NCBI GenBank assembly: GCA_902801765.1
Contig: CADCJO010000023.1
Span: 1-51,023, forward strand
Direction: 5' to 3'
DNA from: an uncultured Eubacteriales bacterium
GTDB lineage: Bacteria > Bacillota > Clostridia > Christensenellales > Aristaeellaceae
Length of the DNA stretch: 51,023 nt
The notes beneath the pieces were generated by a model. It was given only the letters and a program-made list of their open reading frames with translations, was not told the origin of the DNA and searched no databases. Position numbers and translations under genes: made by a program. Shown here piece by piece: positions 47,953 to 51,023 of the stretch (the stretch's first letter is position 1; each line of letters opens with the position of its first letter).

Positions 47953-50878
47953 CGCTTCGGACTCCTTTCAAAATCTGTCTCAGATCCTCAATCACCCGCT
48001 CCGTGCGGATGCACGCGCCGTCGTTCCCGGTGTGGCTGTCGATCAGCCAGAAATATCGTCCGGGCAAGAGTGAATCTTCGATCTTGGAAATCACCGGAAC
48101 ATCCAGGCTTTCTTTCAGCCATTCGTGCAGTTTCTGCCGCGCTTCCGGTGTGCTTGCTTCCGTCAGGGAATTGACGTTCCGGGGAGTGTAAGTAAAGTAT
48201 ACAGACACATCTTTTTCCGCGAAGGGGGCCAGCGCCGCGTTCAGGCTTAGAACGGTTTCAAGCGGGAAGCTGTTCACCGTGTAATCGGCGATGTTGTGCC
48301 GCAGGCGTTCGTCGGTGTCGCCAAGGGGACGGGGCAGAATGAAGTCCCCGTATAGATTGTAGGTGGTGAACGGATAAAAGTTTCCGTCGTTGTCATAATG
48401 GGCGGGACTGACGGCGTAGTCCTTCCCGGGCATCCGGGAACGGATGGTCAGGTATTCCCCTAAGCTGTCAAATACCCCTGTAAACGAACGCATATCCAGC
48501 AGCGCCGCCGCGTCATAATTGCTTTCCATCATGGCCCAGAAGCCGGTGTCCAGGCGGTTGGCGACGCAGAACTGTTCGGCTACCGCGTCAAATTCCGGGG
48601 CATAGAGCAGAATATCCTCCGCTTCCATCTGCGGCAAAATCAATTGCAGCTGGGGCAAAGCATTGGTGAAAGCATACACCCCCATGTTCACGGGCTCCAA
48701 ATCGGGAAACGCTTTTTTCAGCATCTCCGAATCATACCCGTACCGCCCGGAGGAACCGGAAGCCAGCACCAGCTTTTTCTTCCCCCGCAGCGACAAAAGA
48801 TAATCATACTTATCCGGAAAAGTGTCGAAATAGCTGCCGCTGTACACGGGGGACGTGGCCGCGTTCACGCGCAGGACAGACGGCCCGGAGCAGGAAACGA
48901 AGCAGTCATCCGAAATACTTTTCAGGTTATCGTACAGGTAAACTTCTTCAATCTCACAGTCCTTGAACGCGCCTTCTTCCACCAAACGAAGAGAAGGAGA
49001 CAGCACCAGCAAAGAAAGTTGTTTCTCCTGAAATGCCCCCGTCCGGATGGTTCTAACGGGCAGCCCGGCATGGGTTTGGGGCAGGACGCAGATCGCATCC
49101 TCTCCATGCCAGCCAATCACGGCTGCGCCGCTTTCCTCCGTTACCCAGTCAAAATCATCGTCTGGAGAGCAGGGCAGCCATTGGGCATACAGCGTTTCCA
49201 TCGGTTCCGTGCGGCTTCCCAGGCCAACGGAAAGGCCGCTGCCGTCGGGCCGGGTGTTCCAGCCCGTCAGCACATACCCCGCCCGCTCAAACCATACCGT
49301 GCCCTGCAGGGTGTTTTCCCGCAGATGGGCGTAGGTGATTTCCCGGGTCAGGCTGGTTTGATTTGAACCCCGCAGCGTGCCGCCGTTTCCCTCATACCGG
49401 ATGCGGGTCACGCTTTTTTTAGCTGGCGCGGCGGTTGGCGTGGGCGTCGTCATGGGCTGTTTTTCTGTTTCGATAGGCCGCAGCCGCGCGGCATGCACTG
49501 ACCAGAAGTAGTTCGTGCAATAGCTTCCGTACCGCTCCGCAGGCACCGCCACCACCGCGTCCGTACCGTTCAGCAGACCGTTGCCGACGGTGCATTGTCC
49601 GGGATCATCCTGCAATAAAATGATAGTTTCCAGCGACGAGCAGCCCGCGAACGCATCGTCGGGAATCACGCGGAGACTGCTTTGAAGCGTCAGTTCCCGC
49701 AGAACCGCATTGCCTGAAAACACTGTCTTTTCAAAAGACATGACCGGCAATCCATCATAGCTCACAGGCACCGTGATGATTTTCCGCTGTTTTCCCGATT
49801 CCGTCAAGCCTGTAATGATATAACCGTTCTGCTGTTTCTGATAGATAAAGCAATCCGCGTCGGTGTTATCGCCCTCGATGCGGGTCATATTCCCGTTTCC
49901 GGGCATCGTTGGCATCGCAATCGTCCCCGGCGTAGCGTCGCCAAGCGCCTGTTTGATCTCCTCCGCCAGCAGCGCTGTGTTCAGGATGGTTCCCGCTCCG
50001 TTCAAATGAAAGTTGGTGTCGAAGAACCAGCTGGGCTCCATCAGCGCCCGCGCCGCCGAACCGATGATTTCACAGCGCAGCGCTTTCTGCAATTGCGCTT
50101 CAAACGCTTCCATCCGTTCCGTTTCGCCCTCTGCCAGCGCGGCGGCGTTCATGGGGCAGAAACGGAACCAGACCCGCACGCCCCTGCGTTCGCAGGCAGC
50201 GGTGAACGTATTCACCCGATCTATAAAATCTTTCGTCGGCAGGGCCGGATCAAAGCGCAGGGGCATGTTTTCATCCCAGCCTCCGGGCATCTGGTTCGCG
50301 GGACGGAGCTCCTTTTGCAGATCGCCCTTGCCTGTAAACGCGGTGCGGGCATAGACGCCGCTGCCCTCCGGTGCGCTGTCCAGCAGCCAGAAGCGGGCTT
50401 TCTGGGCGGCGTATCGCGGAAAGGCGGCCAGCAGCTTTTCCCAGCGGGAAGCATGCAGCCGCAGCAGCAGGCCGGGGTTTTCCTCCGCCGCCTGCCACAT
50501 GCTGTCCGCGCTGAACCAGTCCGATAAAGTCTGTTCGCTGAGTTCGGGAGAGAAGATCACCAGATCGCCTTCCCGTAAGGAAGGCAAGGCCAATTCCAGC
50601 ATCACCGTGGTTCCCAGCCCGGCATACAAGCCGAAGTTCACCGCCCGGTATCCCGGCAGCTGACTGTCCAGCAATTCGCAGTCCACGTCAAACGCCGCGC
50701 CGCTGCCGCCGATGATGACAATTTTTGGGGAAGATGTTTTCTCCAGGGTCGCCGTTTTGTCGTTCAGCGCGGCGAGATAGGTATTTCCATACTGAGAAGG
50801 AAGCGCAAAAGCGAACGCCGAAAGCAGCGCGGGCAGAAATAGCGCCAGGAAAATGACCCGGCCAGCGCGCTTTTTCAT
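47933..50878 (-). CDS. Exported twin-SGNH protein with leucine-rich and InlB-type repeats
   Basis: 981 aa. Order: signal anchor (VIFLALFLPALLSAFAFAL); SGNH/DltD-like half 1 (about 50-310) with GGSGAAF (Ser59) and DTNFH; a BspA-type leucine-rich block (about 345-465, e.g. LRVIPDDAFAGCSSLETIIL); a Thr/Pro/Ala linker (TPTPTAAPAKK); an InlB/Flg_new-type repeat (IRYEGNGGTL, YVLTGWNTRPDGSG); a second leucine-rich block; SGNH-like half 2 (about 701-960) with ASGSSGRYG and LIDSHTGNDG. The halves align (NFGLYA / NMGVYA; FSPEL / YAPEF), so this is an internal duplication. An O-acyl transferase or esterase role is possible. First gene of the glycosidase operon; GAGGAGG before the ATG. Confidence 0.78.
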   Translation of the reverse strand: MKKRAGRVIFLALFLPALLSAFAFALPSQYGNTYLAALNDKTATLEKTSSPKIVIIGGSGAAFDVDCELLDSQLPGYRAVNFGLYAGLGTTVMLELALPSLREGDLVIFSPELSEQTLSDWFSADSMWQAAEENPGLLLRLHASRWEKLLAAFPRYAAQKARFWLLDSAPEGSGVYARTAFTGKGDLQKELRPANQMPGGWDENMPLRFDPALPTKDFIDRVNTFTAACERRGVRVWFRFCPMNAAALAEGETERMEAFEAQLQKALRCEIIGSAARALMEPSWFFDTNFHLNGAGTILNTALLAEEIKQALGDATPGTIAMPTMPGNGNMTRIEGDNTDADCFIYQKQQNGYIITGLTESGKQRKIITVPVSYDGLPVMSFEKTVFSGNAVLRELTLQSSLRVIPDDAFAGCSSLETIILLQDDPGQCTVGNGLLNGTDAVVAVPAERYGSYCTNYFWSVHAARLRPIETEKQPMTTPTPTAAPAKKSVTRIRYEGNGGTLRGSNQTSLTREITYAHLRENTLQGTVWFERAGYVLTGWNTRPDGSGLSVGLGSRTEPMETLYAQWLPCSPDDDFDWVTEESGAAVIGWHGEDAICVLPQTHAGLPVRTIRTGAFQEKQLSLLVLSPSLRLVEEGAFKDCEIEEVYLYDNLKSISDDCFVSCSGPSVLRVNAATSPVYSGSYFDTFPDKYDYLLSLRGKKKLVLASGSSGRYGYDSEMLKKAFPDLEPVNMGVYAFTNALPQLQLILPQMEAEDILLYAPEFDAVAEQFCVANRLDTGFWAMMESNYDAAALLDMRSFTGVFDSLGEYLTIRSRMPGKDYAVSPAHYDNDGNFYPFTTYNLYGDFILPRPLGDTDERLRHNIADYTVNSFPLETVLSLNAALAPFAEKDVSVYFTYTPRNVNSLTEASTPEARQKLHEWLKESLDVPVISKIEDSLLPGRYFWLIDSHTGNDGACIRTERVIEDLRQILKGVRSDEEMGF

Positions 50879-50928
50879 CCGCTTCGCCTCCTCTCACGGC
50901 ATTAATGCTTTAATACTATTCGCGTTCT

Positions 50929-51023
50929 AACAGTCATGTTGTGAAGGGTGAAAAACAAAGACGAGGCAGGGGGCTTGTTCAGCCCCCTGTACCCCTGAAC
51001 CAGGAGATGAAATCTCCTGGACC
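50929..51023 (+). repeat. Family 2 repeat, copy d (cut by window end)
   Basis: Begins AACAGTCATGTTGTGAAGG, continues with the GGGGGC..GCCCCC hairpin and TACCCCTGAACC flank, and ends in a CCAGGAGAT/ATCTCCTGG hairpin at the edge. Same order as copy b, and the simple hairpin of copy a. It starts 51 bases upstream of the twin-SGNH gene. Confidence 0.75.

Noticed and set aside
1-51023. CRISPR array
   Set aside because: The repeats in the window are few, dispersed, of unequal spacing and in both orientations; no cas gene is present.

Overview
The window reads as a chromosomal stretch of a GC-rich, Gram-positive-type (monoderm) bacterium of the class Clostridia, probably an uncultured gut or rumen lineage. 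Reasons: Shine-Dalgarno sequences of the AGGAGG type before nearly every gene, adenylate kinase with a zinc-binding lid, zinc-type S14, a KOW-type protein between map and infA, LplB-type sugar transporters, a two-subunit class I fumarase, a TM1266-type regulator, and Clostridia-like GH2/GH78 enzymes. Closer placement is not possible from the sequence alone; a Christensenellales-like affiliation is only a guess.

Layout. 1-5500: a methionine-sulfoxide repair operon (msrC-msrA) with a secreted CHAP-type amidase, back-to-back promoters with rarA and an ArsC/Spx-like gene, then an ECF sigma / anti-sigma pair. 5551-22436: one long minus-strand ribosomal cluster in classical S10-spc-alpha order (rpsJ to rplQ, with secY, adk, map, infA, rpoA). 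It has a good promoter at 22408-22436, a terminator at 5551-5583, and long structured spacers exactly at the S10/spc, spc/alpha and S13 boundaries. 22440-24390: non-coding repeats around a metallophosphoesterase. 24390-32368: plus-strand housekeeping and metabolism (DUF1015, SH3-domain secreted protein, HAD phosphatase, NagA, MazG-like, fumarase alpha/beta, YbaK/ProX-type deacylase, ROK kinase). 32491-37279: LacI-type regulator and an LplB/LplC/solute-binding sugar transporter without its own ATPase, closed by a terminator. 37280-37820: repeats. 37832-42725 (minus): an orphan NMT1-like binding protein behind a TM1266-family regulator with a terminator-containing leader, a secreted protein built of CxxC repeats, and an HtrA protease. 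42768-50878 (minus): a four-gene operon of a twin-SGNH/leucine-rich-repeat exported protein, a GH2 glycosidase, a GH78-like rhamnosidase and a PflX-type radical SAM protein. 50929-51023: another repeat copy cut by the window end.

The most unusual material is in the gaps. Two families of intergenic elements made of nested hairpins recur. Family 1 (about 16944-17046, 22696-22870, 37707-37778) shares a GTAGC-AGC-GCTAC hairpin and an AAAGAC..CCC.AAGAT block; in the two fuller copies the enclosing stems differ in sequence but still pair. Family 2 (1-215, 23661-24032, 37458-37620, 50929-51023) is an array of short hairpins with swapped-in arms and compensating stem changes, headed by AACAGTCATG. 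One family 1 copy sits inside the ribosomal operon. The other highlight is the 981-residue exported protein with two SGNH-like halves separated by leucine-rich and InlB-type repeats.

No rRNA, tRNA, CRISPR array, transposase or phage gene was seen.
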